A stretch of 64,000 nucleotides of DNA from JAJVIP01 sp964405835 (GCA_964405835.1 CAYOPN010000002.1:49993-113992); one strand, 5' to 3'; numbered from the stretch's first letter, positions 34,974-44,418 are shown. Notes: generated by a model from the sequence alone, not told the origin. Program-made: numbers and translations.

Positions 34974-36092
34974 TTAATTGGAGGCGTTGCTTCCGATAAC
35001 TCCGGAAGATGCCGTTTGATGGGGCGACAGATCAACGCCGCCGTGAGATAACACAACTTCTTTTAATGCCCTTAGCGCCGCGAATTGATCATCGGAAGGT
35101 TTCCGGAGCAAGTCTCCATGTCCGCCGGACATCCCGTAGATCACGGTGGGCCGGTTGATGTTGTCGACGATAATTTCTCCGTGCCGGGCCAAAAGCCCTA
35201 CCGAGGCGACCGGATGACCTGCTATGACGGTGCGCCCCATTCCCGCTTTTAAGATGGCCTCCATTCTCAAAACCTGGGCCACAGTCCCTTCAAAGCCGGC
35301 TTGCACATCAAAACGAAATATATTGAGCTCGCGTTTTTCCGCCGCATCAATGGCGGCGGGAGACAAACAACCTTTGCCGCCATCCATAATGATGGCGCCG
35401 TCGGAAACAACCGCGATAAGGTCTTCCGTTATGCTGGGCGAACTTCCACTCGATGTTCCAATTAAAATATTGGCGCCGGTGGCAGCGGCCGCATTGTCCG
35501 TTGAGCCGTGCACTTCGGCCACGGTTTCTTGGGGTTTGATGATATTGATCGCTTTGACGATGGTGCTCAATTTCGCCTCGTCGCGACGTGTTAGATACAC
35601 ATGGGCACCACGTTCCACCAGCTTCATCGCAAGTTTGGAGCCCAAATTTCCCGCTCCGATAATGGCCACGCGAAGCCCGCCGATTGACGGCACGATCTGC
35701 GCCAACAGCGTATCCACGGACTCCACGGTCATGTCATTGGCTTTGTATGTGTAGACCTTGGCGTGCTTTACGACGCCCCGGACTTCTTTCTCGATATTGC
35801 AAAGGTCGACGATGTCGGTCCTGATAGGTGCGATTTTTTTCTCGGTATCCACAAAAATGTAGCGAACGCGCCCATCCACCACGCGCGCCACTTCGCGCGC
35901 ATGCTGGTTCTCGCTCACGATAATACTGCCGGCCACTACCAACGATGTTTCCCGGAGCGGCGAGAAATAATAGGCCGAAGAATCGACTTTCCGCGTGTTG
36001 CCGATACAAAAAGCCGGGATTTTCCCCCGCGCATCCGCACGGGCGAGAACGCTTTTCAGCACGGCCTCGGTTTTTTCAATAAGGTTCATCAT
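34974..36092 (-). CDS. Rossmann-fold dehydrogenase-like protein, unknown substrate
   Basis: 372 aa. The middle is a Rossmann fold: LRVAIIGAGNLGSKLAMKL (NAD(P) loop) then AHVYLTRRDEAKLS, the order seen in shikimate dehydrogenase and glutamyl-tRNA reductase domains. The N-terminal 140 residues (IPAFCIGNTRKVDSSAYYF) and the C-terminal part (GMSGGHGDLL) are not recognised. The long C-terminal block with GVIGSNASN has no obvious motif. It starts in an ATGA overlap with the upstream gene. A redox role in the NeuA/PhyH neighbourhood is plausible. Confidence 0.55.
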   Translation of the reverse strand: MMNLIEKTEAVLKSVLARADARGKIPAFCIGNTRKVDSSAYYFSPLRETSLVVAGSIIVSENQHAREVARVVDGRVRYIFVDTEKKIAPIRTDIVDLCNIEKEVRGVVKHAKVYTYKANDMTVESVDTLLAQIVPSIGGLRVAIIGAGNLGSKLAMKLVERGAHVYLTRRDEAKLSTIVKAINIIKPQETVAEVHGSTDNAAAATGANILIGTSSGSSPSITEDLIAVVSDGAIIMDGGKGCLSPAAIDAAEKRELNIFRFDVQAGFEGTVAQVLRMEAILKAGMGRTVIAGHPVASVGLLARHGEIIVDNINRPTVIYGMSGGHGDLLRKPSDDQFAALRALKEVVLSHGGVDLSPHQTASSGVIGSNASN

Positions 36093-37369
36093 GCGGCGAC
36101 AGCCTCTTTGATTTTTAAAAACTCCGCCACCGTGGGACGATTTTCATCCAACGGCGCAGGGACATCAATATGGCCGGGGCGGAGAGTTTCCGTTTCATCG
36201 ATCCATTGGATGCCTTCCGAATTCCCAAGGACCCACGGCCCTTCATGGCTGCACTGCTCCCCCCCACCGATAAGGCCGAGTACAAAAATGTTAGGAGCGG
36301 CGGCCCGCGCAATCCGAAGCGCGCCGGAATAAGCGCCCAGCACGCCGGCGTACTCGCGCGCAATTTCAATCAGCGAAGCGCCGGTGGCCGGCAACGTTTT
36401 TATGGTCACAGGGAGCGACGCAAGTTTTTCTTTCATACGCGCTGGCCAAACCAAAGTTTCTCGAGTCCGCGGATGAAACCGCAGATGCACTTCATTCAGA
36501 GAAGCCATGGCGACTGCCTGCCCGATAACCCGCACCCAAAAATTCATTTTCTCCTCTGTCATTTCCACCGTATACGAGCTGAACAGGACCAAGAGTTTTT
36601 TCGTCCGATCCAACGCCACCCCCCCCGTTGTTTTTAGAGGCGACCGCGCCGGATGCTTGGTCACGACGGCGTTCTTTAATACCGGCACCGCGCGTTGGTA
36701 CGCGCTGGCGTCAAACGTATCGTAAAACAACACCACGTCGCCGCGTCCGGCCGTGAAAGCAAACCGGTCGTACGGACTTACGGAAAAAACCTTGTTCCAC
36801 AAAATTCGAGGGATCACGTAACGATCGACATACAAACGAGCGTGCTTAAAGGAGCGGCGCAACAGGGAAAAACCTTTTTTCCATAGACGGACCGCCATGG
36901 AAGGCTTGGCCAATTGCATCTTTTTCACATTCCGCTCCATGCCGAGGGAAGCCAAATGACGCAGCAGAATTCCGGGATCCAAAAGATTGGTGTGCATGAC
37001 AACGACCTTCGCGCCCAATTCCCTGGCCAGTGCTATCAAGTAACGATCCATGAGATAAAAATCGGTCCCCAACAAAAGCACTTTGAATGGCTTCTGTTTT
37101 ATTTGCTCCAACAAGCTGATAATCATCCGTTGGTAGCTCCATGCGCCCTGGGAAGATTGTGACGGCACGCGCTGAAAGGTGGAGATGCTTCCATTTTTTA
37201 AATACTGACTTATCCAATTGTCCGCCGATGCAGAACGGGCCTCGTCGGCCTCCAAGTAGTCGATCGCCCAATCCTGGCCCAAATCGGGAATGATCGGCAC
37301 GAAGTAGTCCATGGACACCGTGCCGCTCCCGGAATAAATCAAGATCCGCGGCTTCAGATGTCCTCCCAT
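36089..37369 (-). CDS. Putative GT-B-like glycan transferase, unknown
   Basis: 426 aa. RILIYSGSGTVSMDYFVPII and FKVLLLGTDFYLMDRYLIAL look like GT-B N-terminal strands, and LVLFSSYTVEMTEEKM, EVHLRFHPRTRETLVW (RxHP) and AGVLGAYSGALRIA like the donor half. It resembles the second halves of the genes at 2070 and 3601, which also carry R-x-H-P or similar motifs. The start overlaps the NeuB fusion gene by 16 nt. No signal peptide or membrane segment is obvious. Confidence 0.5.
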   Translation of the reverse strand: MGGHLKPRILIYSGSGTVSMDYFVPIIPDLGQDWAIDYLEADEARSASADNWISQYLKNGSISTFQRVPSQSSQGAWSYQRMIISLLEQIKQKPFKVLLLGTDFYLMDRYLIALARELGAKVVVMHTNLLDPGILLRHLASLGMERNVKKMQLAKPSMAVRLWKKGFSLLRRSFKHARLYVDRYVIPRILWNKVFSVSPYDRFAFTAGRGDVVLFYDTFDASAYQRAVPVLKNAVVTKHPARSPLKTTGGVALDRTKKLLVLFSSYTVEMTEEKMNFWVRVIGQAVAMASLNEVHLRFHPRTRETLVWPARMKEKLASLPVTIKTLPATGASLIEIAREYAGVLGAYSGALRIARAAAPNIFVLGLIGGGEQCSHEGPWVLGNSEGIQWIDETETLRPGHIDVPAPLDENRPTVAEFLKIKEAVAA

Positions 37370-39738
37370 GTGATGGGATACTCCGCCTTGATTTCCCGTT
37401 TTGCGGGCCGGCCTTCGACGATTTCCAAATACACGGGCTGCAGGCCGCCGCCGGGGCCTTTTATGGCGATGGCGTCGCGTGAAATTATTTCGCCTTTGCG
37501 GATGTCGGTCCGCGCGTAGAGACTCTTGCGCTGGGAATTGATCGTGTCGTATTCGCTTGGCTGGATCTTTTTCACGCCATCGCCCATGATTTGACTCATC
37601 AGATTGGCGGCGCGCACAATCTCGCGCATTTCGGCCGGCTCGGAGGAAAGAATGTGGTCAGGACCTTCCAATGTACGGTCCAGCGTGAAATGACGCTCAA
37701 TAACGTTCGCGCCAATCGCCAAAGCCGACTGAGAAACCAAATTTCCCAATGTGTGGTCTGAAAGACCCACCGGAACGTTAAAGGCTTTTTTCATGGTCTC
37801 AATTGCTTGCAAGTTCATGTCTTCCGGTGCGGCGGGATACGCGGACACACAATGCAGCAGAACAACATTGGGATTACCCACACTCTTGATGGCTTCCAAA
37901 GCTTCCTCAATCTGTGCCAAGTTCGACATTCCGGTCGACAAAATCATCGGCTTCATGGTTTTGGCGACGTATTTCAATAACGGCGTGTTGACCAGGTCGA
38001 ATGACGCCAGCTTGTAATAGGGATTGCCGACCGACTCCAATAAATCAACGGACTCAAAATCGAACGGCGTCGAGAAAATATCGATTCCTTTCTTTTTCGC
38101 GTACTCAAATATTTGTTTGTGGTCGTCCAAGCTCAATTCCATTCGCTTGAACATTTCCACCAGCGTCTCTTCCGTACCGAGTATGGTTTCGGCGTACCGG
38201 ACTTTTTTTACCTTCCCCGAAACGCGGTTTTCGGTCTTGTAGGTTTGAAATTTAATGGCGTCGCATCCGATTTCGACCGCGCGGTCAATCAGCCGGCACG
38301 CCATCTCCATACTTCCATTGTGATTAAGCCCCGCTTCGGCAATGACAAACGGCTTATGTCCGTTACCGACCGTCTTATCGCCAAGCTTCACTTCGTTGTT
38401 GAATTTGGAAACGGCCTGCTTCCGTTTCACTTGAGAGAAATCCGAATACTGGTCCGTCAAAATGTCCACCAAGTCGAATGCTTTCTGGAACAGGATTTGA
38501 CTGTCGGCGTAACTAAATTCCCCGGTGGTCCCAATCGAATAGAGTTGATTGAACTTGCCCAAATGGCTTTGGATCCGCGCGAGTTCATGCTGATAGTCCT
38601 TGTGCAGCAGCGGATAAACGGCGGGCTGCTTGTGCCAGGACGCGTCGTAAAAATCTTCTTTCTTGACCAGGCCGGTCTTAATCAAGTCGGCCAATGTTTT
38701 TTTCATTAACTCGTCGGGAGGCAGCTTGTCTATGGCGTCGCCTACGGTGTAAGCCACTTCGGCCGTCACGCAGGTTTTTCCCGGCACCGCGCAGGCTTCG
38801 GAAAGTTTCTTTTGCTCGCTCAGCCGGTTGAAGACGAGATCGGACGAATCAAAATACAGCCAGTGCAACCCTTCCGGAATCACGTATTCCTTGTTGAACG
38901 CGAGGTAAATAGACGCAATGCCGCGGAAATCCAATTGGCTTTCCATTCCAAGCAGGCGCGCCGTTACGTTGATGGGAATGGTGGAGACCACCAAATCATT
39001 CGGCGACAAGGCCACGGACGGCTGGCCGGCCACTTTGATTTCGGTGATCAGCCCGCCCAAAAAGGAAAAGCCGGTCACGGTCTTCCCCAAATGGACCTTC
39101 CCTCCCAACGCCACGATTTTTTCGTAGACCCGGTCGTAGATGCAGCCGGCGCCGTATTTCCCAACGGCGTTCCACTGGCCGTGGTAAAAAGGCGTGTTCT
39201 TTTGGCGAAGTTGAATGCGTTTGGGTGCCCAGGTGGGCGTCATTTCTTCGGTGGAGAGGCCCCATACTTTCTGTGGATATTTCTCAAAAAACATTTCTTG
39301 CAGCGTGGGCCCCACCAACGCGCGGACGTATTCCTTGTAATTGTGGGCGCGCGCACGGTCTTCCACGCTGACGCTTTCCAGTTCTTTCAAGACCTTGTGG
39401 CGCAATTCTTTGGGATATTGGGCGATCCCTTCGTACGAAAGCGGGTAGGGATAATATTCTTTGAACGTGTCGCCTTTTACATTGCAGCACCAGAAGTCGC
39501 CTTTAATGAAAAGATCGCCGAATTCTTTTTCCCAAAAATCCGCCATTTGCTGGTCCGGCGTGTGAAAAAGATGCGGCCCCACATCCACAATAAATTCATT
39601 CCACTTCCAAGACCGGGACATTCCGCCATAGGCCTTTTCTTTTTCAAAAATCTCGACGTCCCATCCGCGTTCAAGCAGTTTCCAAGCCGTCACCAAGCCG
39701 CTGACGCCGGCCCCCAAAATGAATGCCTTCTTTTTCAT
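37354..39738 (-). CDS. Fusion: FAD-dependent oxidoreductase plus NeuB-type synthase
   Basis: 794 aa from the ATG at 39738, which overlaps the ABC gene stop as ATGA. Residues about 1-440 are a flavoprotein of the protoporphyrinogen oxidase / UDP-galactopyranose mutase type: AFILGAGVSGLVTAWKLLE (FAD loop), YGGMSRSWKWN and VGPHLFHTPDQ. Residues about 465-794 are a full NeuB: PFVIAEAGLNHNG with the catalytic Glu, CDAIKFQTYKTENRVSG, FSTPFD, LLHCVSAYPA, VGLSDHTLG and a C-terminal SAF domain (KGPGGGLQPVY). The join is clean and in frame. A second NeuB with its own oxidoreductase is a rare arrangement. Confidence 0.87.
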   Translation of the reverse strand: MKKKAFILGAGVSGLVTAWKLLERGWDVEIFEKEKAYGGMSRSWKWNEFIVDVGPHLFHTPDQQMADFWEKEFGDLFIKGDFWCCNVKGDTFKEYYPYPLSYEGIAQYPKELRHKVLKELESVSVEDRARAHNYKEYVRALVGPTLQEMFFEKYPQKVWGLSTEEMTPTWAPKRIQLRQKNTPFYHGQWNAVGKYGAGCIYDRVYEKIVALGGKVHLGKTVTGFSFLGGLITEIKVAGQPSVALSPNDLVVSTIPINVTARLLGMESQLDFRGIASIYLAFNKEYVIPEGLHWLYFDSSDLVFNRLSEQKKLSEACAVPGKTCVTAEVAYTVGDAIDKLPPDELMKKTLADLIKTGLVKKEDFYDASWHKQPAVYPLLHKDYQHELARIQSHLGKFNQLYSIGTTGEFSYADSQILFQKAFDLVDILTDQYSDFSQVKRKQAVSKFNNEVKLGDKTVGNGHKPFVIAEAGLNHNGSMEMACRLIDRAVEIGCDAIKFQTYKTENRVSGKVKKVRYAETILGTEETLVEMFKRMELSLDDHKQIFEYAKKKGIDIFSTPFDFESVDLLESVGNPYYKLASFDLVNTPLLKYVAKTMKPMILSTGMSNLAQIEEALEAIKSVGNPNVVLLHCVSAYPAAPEDMNLQAIETMKKAFNVPVGLSDHTLGNLVSQSALAIGANVIERHFTLDRTLEGPDHILSSEPAEMREIVRAANLMSQIMGDGVKKIQPSEYDTINSQRKSLYARTDIRKGEIISRDAIAIKGPGGGLQPVYLEIVEGRPAKREIKAEYPITWEDI

Positions 39739-41555
39739 GTATTCACCGCAAAAGCGGCATAACGCCCGCCTTTTTCCAAGAGTTGTTGATGGGTGCCGCA
39801 TTCGACGGCGCGCCCTTTTTCCAAAACCACAATTTGATCGGCATCACGGACCGTGCTAAGCCGGTGAGCAATCACCAACACGACCGCATTGGCCCGCAAA
39901 CTTCCGATGGCGTTATAAATGGCATTTTCGGTCAAATTATCCAGTGCGCTCGTGGCCTCATCAAAAATCAATACTTCGGGACGATGAAGGATCGCGCGGG
40001 CCACCGCCAACCGCTGGCATTGTCCGCCGGACAATCGGAAGCCGCGGTCGCCCACACGGGTGTCGAGTTTTTCCGGTAACGTTTCGATAAATTCATTGAC
40101 CTGCGCCAACTCCAACGCCCGTTTCAAATCATCGGCGGTCACATCGGGATTTCCAAGAGTAATGTTTTCAGCGATGGTCGTATTAAACAGAAACACATCT
40201 TGCCCAACATAGCCGATGCCTTTGCGCCAACTGGAAATATCGATTTTTTTCAGGTCTTTCCCGTTGACCGAAATATATCCGCCGCTGGGCTCGTATAAGC
40301 CAATCAACAAATTGGCCACTGTGCTTTTTCCGACGCCGGTTGCGCCGACAATCGCGCTAACGGTCCCCTTTTTTAATTCCAAGTTAAATTTTTCCAAAAC
40401 CGGTTGGCTCGCTTGCCCTGAATAGTTGAAGTCGACGTCGTTAAACACGATGCGTTGCACCGGCTCGTTCCATCCGGAAGCCTCGAGGTGCTCTTCTTGC
40501 GGGATTTTGTAAAGCGACTTTGCGATGACCTCGGTATTTTTCTGTTCGCGCCCGAGCTCCGTGAACGAACCGCTGATTCCGGCCAACGTGGGCCCAAGTT
40601 GGCGCATGGCGACAAAGAAAACGACAAGCTGCGGCAATGTCAAGTCAAAATAGCCATACCCAAACACCATCACGGCAACAAGTAAAACGAGAAAACTGGC
40701 AATACCGATGTTCACGGCGCGTGGCGCATGAACAAATAGAACATGCCGCAACATGGGACCCATCTGCTGAAACAAAGCCGAATGGTGCCACGCGATCATT
40801 CTGTCCAACACTCCATAGGCTTTGACTACTTTCACGCCGTCGATCGCATCCACTTCAATCTGATTGACCTTGGTTTCGACTTCGTAAATTACTTTGCCGA
40901 TTTGGTTTGACCTCTTCTCGGTGTAAAGGCGCCAAAGCCCCACCCCCAACAACCCCAGACTGCCGACGAACAAAGAAGCCTGCCAAGACAAATAAAACAT
41001 GATGCCCAAGATGCCGAACGCCGAAATTATCCCGGCAAGCATTTTCCCGAAATAAGAAATGGTCCGCTCCAACGACCGCGTCGGCGTGTTCAAATCATAG
41101 AGCAAGGTCCCGCGGTCCTGCTTCGTTAGGTATTCGTATTTGGCATTAAGGATGTTCTTGAATATCTGGGACCTAATGCGCCGGCGCATGTTTTCTTGAA
41201 TCACGGTAATGCGGTGGATTTGCCAAACGGAAAACATTGCGTGCGTCGTTGCCAACAAACACACCATGGCCAAAAGGGCCAACAACACGGTTTGTTGCGT
41301 CGGGGTCACGCCGAATTGTGTTAAGAGCGCGGCCAGCGCGGTGGCTACTCTACCGGAAGGTGCGGCGCCGGAATTGGTCGCCACGTTTAACAAGGGAGCG
41401 CATATAACGATCAAGGCCATCTCGGCCACAACGGCCACCAACATCAACGCGATGACCGCCAGGGAACTGCGCCAATTCGGCTTGATAACGGCCCTCCAAT
41501 AAAGATGGAAAAGGCCTCGCGGTGAGGATTTTATGGGGCTGGTCGTATTGTTCAA
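39735..41555 (-). CDS. ABC exporter (fused permease and ATPase), likely glycan flippase
   Basis: 606 aa half-transporter of the MsbA/PglK kind. Six membrane segments fill residues about 25-340; the ATPase follows with SAIVGATGVGKSTVANLL (Walker A), FRLSGGQCQRLAVARAI (signature), VLIFDEATSALDNLT (Walker B) and VLVIAHRLSTV (H-loop). It probably flips a lipid-linked glycan across the inner membrane. It is the first gene behind the promoter/operator at 41549-41593. The only in-frame start near the front is a TTG inside the operator, so initiation may be leaderless or at an uncertain site. Confidence 0.87.
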   Translation of the reverse strand: MNNTTSPIKSSPRGLFHLYWRAVIKPNWRSSLAVIALMLVAVVAEMALIVICAPLLNVATNSGAAPSGRVATALAALLTQFGVTPTQQTVLLALLAMVCLLATTHAMFSVWQIHRITVIQENMRRRIRSQIFKNILNAKYEYLTKQDRGTLLYDLNTPTRSLERTISYFGKMLAGIISAFGILGIMFYLSWQASLFVGSLGLLGVGLWRLYTEKRSNQIGKVIYEVETKVNQIEVDAIDGVKVVKAYGVLDRMIAWHHSALFQQMGPMLRHVLFVHAPRAVNIGIASFLVLLVAVMVFGYGYFDLTLPQLVVFFVAMRQLGPTLAGISGSFTELGREQKNTEVIAKSLYKIPQEEHLEASGWNEPVQRIVFNDVDFNYSGQASQPVLEKFNLELKKGTVSAIVGATGVGKSTVANLLIGLYEPSGGYISVNGKDLKKIDISSWRKGIGYVGQDVFLFNTTIAENITLGNPDVTADDLKRALELAQVNEFIETLPEKLDTRVGDRGFRLSGGQCQRLAVARAILHRPEVLIFDEATSALDNLTENAIYNAIGSLRANAVVLVIAHRLSTVRDADQIVVLEKGRAVECGTHQQLLEKGGRYAAFAVNT

Positions 41556-41565
41556 AGCGTGAACA
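41549..41565 (-). promoter_or_regulatory. Operator-like palindrome at the ABC exporter promoter
   Basis: Minus-strand TGTTCACGCTTTGAACA is a 6+5+6 inverted repeat (TGTTCA/TGAACA) that begins on the last base of the -10 box. The same 17 bases (19 with the flanking AA on the minus strand) stand at the identical position in the promoter of the MarR-type regulator gene at 59080-59096. A shared repressor site is the simplest reading. Confidence 0.7.
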
Positions 41566-41593
41566 TTCTAGTGATGGGGACCCGTCGTGTCAA
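41565..41593 (-). promoter_or_regulatory. Sigma70 promoter for the ABC exporter operon
   Basis: On the minus strand TTGACA (41593-41588) and TAGAAT (41570-41565) are separated by 17 bp. The -35 is inside the last codons of the upstream gene (41568-42686) and the -10 contains its stop codon. The predicted start site is near 41558-41560. It is the internal promoter of a very long gene run, allowing genes 41555-17108 to be expressed apart from those upstream. Confidence 0.72.
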
Positions 41594-42686
41594 TTTCAAA
41601 TTGCTTCAATTCGGTCAGTTCCGGGAAATCGTTTCGACCGGCAAACGTCCACAATATCCACCCCAATTCGTAGCTGCGGCATTCCGTATTAACTTCCAGG
41701 CAGGAAGGCTTTAGCAGACTGGCGGGCGTGCCTGTGAACCGATGCCAATACGCTTTCATGAGGCGATAGGGCCTCTCAGCCGCGGTGCATTTTCGTCCGA
41801 TGGACCGGTGAATAATTTTCCATTGCCGGTCAATGGTTGGAACACCCAATTCGTTATCACCCAATATCCACTGGAAACCATTGACCAATGCGGCACGCGC
41901 TCCAGGAACGCCCAACTCCATCCCCCGCAATAATGTCATGGGCCCCATGGAATCCTGATGGACACTGTAAAACCGGTACCAATCGACCACGGCGCCGGTT
42001 TGCACATCGTGAAACCATGCCCATCCGGCATGTTGAGGATGCTGCAACGCCAACATGGCGATGATTCCCTTGGTTGCTGCTTTTGAGGCGTGCTCATCGT
42101 TGAAAACCTTCGCGTATTCCGCCAGCGCCAAGTTCACGTAAACAGGGACCGCGAAGCTTGAAAATGAATGCCGAACAGGCGATTTTTCGAAATAAAAAAA
42201 ACCTGATTTGGGATGCTGGCAGTCGTCGATCAAATGGGCCGAAATTTTCCCGGCCATCCCATCCCATCTGGTTTCATTTTTGTTGTGGGCCGAGCAAATG
42301 GCGAGCAAGGACCATGCCAGGTCCTGCGCGTTCCATCCGCGAAAATCCGGCAGAGCGACGTCGAACCACTGAAACACCCAATCCGGAACGCGAAACCCGC
42401 CGTCGATGCCGGACCAAATCGCCATCGCAACATCTGCGGGTTGCGGACCATGGTTTTTAAGTTCGTCGCAGGTGCGCTCATAAATACCGGCCGGATTGTG
42501 GCGAAAAACGCCGTTTGCGCAATTGCTGCGCACCAATCCCAGCAATGTGTTCAAGGTGTACTTGCATCCGAGTCGCGGGTTCGAATCCACCGACCCCTGC
42601 TCACCGAAAAAAGTGAAAGCAAACCGGTATTTTTCCGGCACAAACATGTGGTTCAACCCGTGACCGCAAAATTCAATAAGACTCAT
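41568..42686 (-). CDS. Unknown conserved-looking protein, probable alpha/alpha barrel
   Basis: 372 aa, not recognised. The sequence is mainly helical with a repeated pattern of aromatic pairs and small residues (AQDLAWSLLAICSAHNKNE, SSFAVPVYVNLALAEYAK, GWAWFHDVQTGAVVDWY) like alpha/alpha toroid glycan-acting enzymes such as epimerases or glycosidases. No catalytic motif can be named. No signal peptide. It overlaps the carbamoyltransferase gene by 4 nt (ATGA). A role in trimming or epimerising the same glycan is a guess. Confidence 0.4.
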   Translation of the reverse strand: MSLIEFCGHGLNHMFVPEKYRFAFTFFGEQGSVDSNPRLGCKYTLNTLLGLVRSNCANGVFRHNPAGIYERTCDELKNHGPQPADVAMAIWSGIDGGFRVPDWVFQWFDVALPDFRGWNAQDLAWSLLAICSAHNKNETRWDGMAGKISAHLIDDCQHPKSGFFYFEKSPVRHSFSSFAVPVYVNLALAEYAKVFNDEHASKAATKGIIAMLALQHPQHAGWAWFHDVQTGAVVDWYRFYSVHQDSMGPMTLLRGMELGVPGARAALVNGFQWILGDNELGVPTIDRQWKIIHRSIGRKCTAAERPYRLMKAYWHRFTGTPASLLKPSCLEVNTECRSYELGWILWTFAGRNDFPELTELKQFEIDTTGPHH

Positions 42687-44416
42687 TCTTTCCGGAGTGA
42701 CTTATGGGGATTGATGACCAAATAGCTTCCGATGGCCAAGGCATCCAAATTTGCGGTCAAGAAGGCGCTGACAGCCTCGGTTGGATTACAAATGATGGGC
42801 TCCTCGTGCATATTAAAACTGGTGTTGATCAACGAAGGAATTCCGGACAATGCGTGGTAATGTTTTATCGTCCAATAGAGTGACGGGTTGGTCGACTCTT
42901 TGACCAGTTGCGGCCGGGCGGTCCCGTCAACATGGATGCAAGCCGGAGACTGCTGTTTCATTTTTTCGGTCGCGTCAAAAGTGATCGTCATAAATTCGGC
43001 CGCATGCTCGGCGCCTTCGATGTTCTTGTAGCAATCCTTGGCGTGCTCGGCCAAAGTGACCGGGGCAAACGGCATGAATTCAGAACGTTTTAGTTGCCGG
43101 TTCAGCCAATCGTTTGCGGAAGGGTCCTTTGCTTCATAGAGAATTGAACGATTGCCCAGAGACCGCGGACCGAATTCCATTCGGCCTTGAAACCGGGCAA
43201 TGATGTGCCCCTGGTGCAGCAACTCCGCCAATCGTCTTTCCATTGGATGATCAGGGCCGGCCAAGCGTTCGTATTTCAAATTAAATTTGTCCAAACACTC
43301 TTTGATTTCATCGTCGCTGTACTCGGGCCCCAGATAAACGTCTTTGAGACGGTACGGCAGGAAATGGCTTTTCTCGCGCGCGGAGAGAATAGCGGAGCCA
43401 AGACCGATCCCCTCATCTCCCATCGCGGGCTGGATAAAAATGCCCTTAAACCCCATCTCCTTGATCCGCTGGTTTAACTTGACGTTCGCGAAAACGCCGC
43501 CAGCCAATACGATATTGTGTTCTGCCGGGTTCGTCACATGCTGCTTAATGAATTTGATCACGTCGCGTTCCAAAATGAATTGGATCGCCGCAGATATTTC
43601 CTCCCGGCTCCACTTTCCAAAACGCGTCTCGCGGACCCGGCGAAGTTCGGCAAGTTTTTTTGCTTCGTTCCGGGTATGGATCGAACAGAACCAATTATCG
43701 TTAGCGCCGCGACGGTACTGTTCGTCAAACCAGGCATCCATGGCGGCAATTAATTCCGAAGGCGCCGGTTTAAAAGCGGCAAGGCCGGTCACTTTACCGG
43801 GGTGGCGGTCCGGGTCAAACCCAAGCATTCCCGTGACCACCTCATAAGCTTGGCCCGCAAAATGCTCGTTAAAAAAAAGTTTCTCTTTGACTTTTATGTC
43901 ACCGTCGGAGCATGTGGCCACCATCGCGGAGAGAAGGTCCCCCACCCCATCGACCGTGACTCCAATCGCGTCCTTGAAACCCGAGCAATAATACGCCGAC
44001 GCCATATGACAGAGATGGTGTTCGTAGGCCTTGTCGATCGGACGTTTCATGAAATACTTCGTGTCAATGGACAGACGGTGAAACGACCGGTCGCGCTTGA
44101 TTTTCTTCCGGTAGAAAAAATAAGCGATTTCGGACAGGCGGGAAGCAAACGGTATCGTATAGCGCTTCGCCCGGACCCCCCGTAAATAATATTCCACTTC
44201 GCGAACGATGCGACGGCCGGTGGGCAAACGCGCAATGGAAACACGGACTTCTCTCAGGTCAATTTTCTTGGAAAGATACTCATATGTTTTGTGCGGCATG
44301 CCGCGCTGCAATTTAAGCCGCGTAAACCGCTCTTCACTGGCAGCGAATACAGGCACGCCGGAACGGTCCACAAGACACAGACTCGCGCAATGGCTTTTGT
44401 TGATGCCGATATGCAT
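42683..44416 (-). CDS. Carbamoyltransferase (NodU/TobZ family)
   Basis: 577 aa. The protein begins MHIGINKSHCASLCLVD like NodU. YEHHLCHMASAYYCSGF is the HxxxH metal site of the Kae1-like half, and GVTVDGVGDL and ILAGGVFANVKLNQRI belong to its ATP site. In the C-terminal half, ARFQGRMEFGPRSLGNRS and LINTSFNMHEEPI are the carbamoyl transfer motifs. The enzyme uses carbamoyl phosphate and ATP to carbamoylate a hydroxyl of a sugar. It sits among nucleotidyltransferases and glycosyltransferases and should decorate the glycan. Confidence 0.88.
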   Translation of the reverse strand: MHIGINKSHCASLCLVDRSGVPVFAASEERFTRLKLQRGMPHKTYEYLSKKIDLREVRVSIARLPTGRRIVREVEYYLRGVRAKRYTIPFASRLSEIAYFFYRKKIKRDRSFHRLSIDTKYFMKRPIDKAYEHHLCHMASAYYCSGFKDAIGVTVDGVGDLLSAMVATCSDGDIKVKEKLFFNEHFAGQAYEVVTGMLGFDPDRHPGKVTGLAAFKPAPSELIAAMDAWFDEQYRRGANDNWFCSIHTRNEAKKLAELRRVRETRFGKWSREEISAAIQFILERDVIKFIKQHVTNPAEHNIVLAGGVFANVKLNQRIKEMGFKGIFIQPAMGDEGIGLGSAILSAREKSHFLPYRLKDVYLGPEYSDDEIKECLDKFNLKYERLAGPDHPMERRLAELLHQGHIIARFQGRMEFGPRSLGNRSILYEAKDPSANDWLNRQLKRSEFMPFAPVTLAEHAKDCYKNIEGAEHAAEFMTITFDATEKMKQQSPACIHVDGTARPQLVKESTNPSLYWTIKHYHALSGIPSLINTSFNMHEEPIICNPTEAVSAFLTANLDALAIGSYLVINPHKSLRKE

Positions 44417-44418
44417 GG

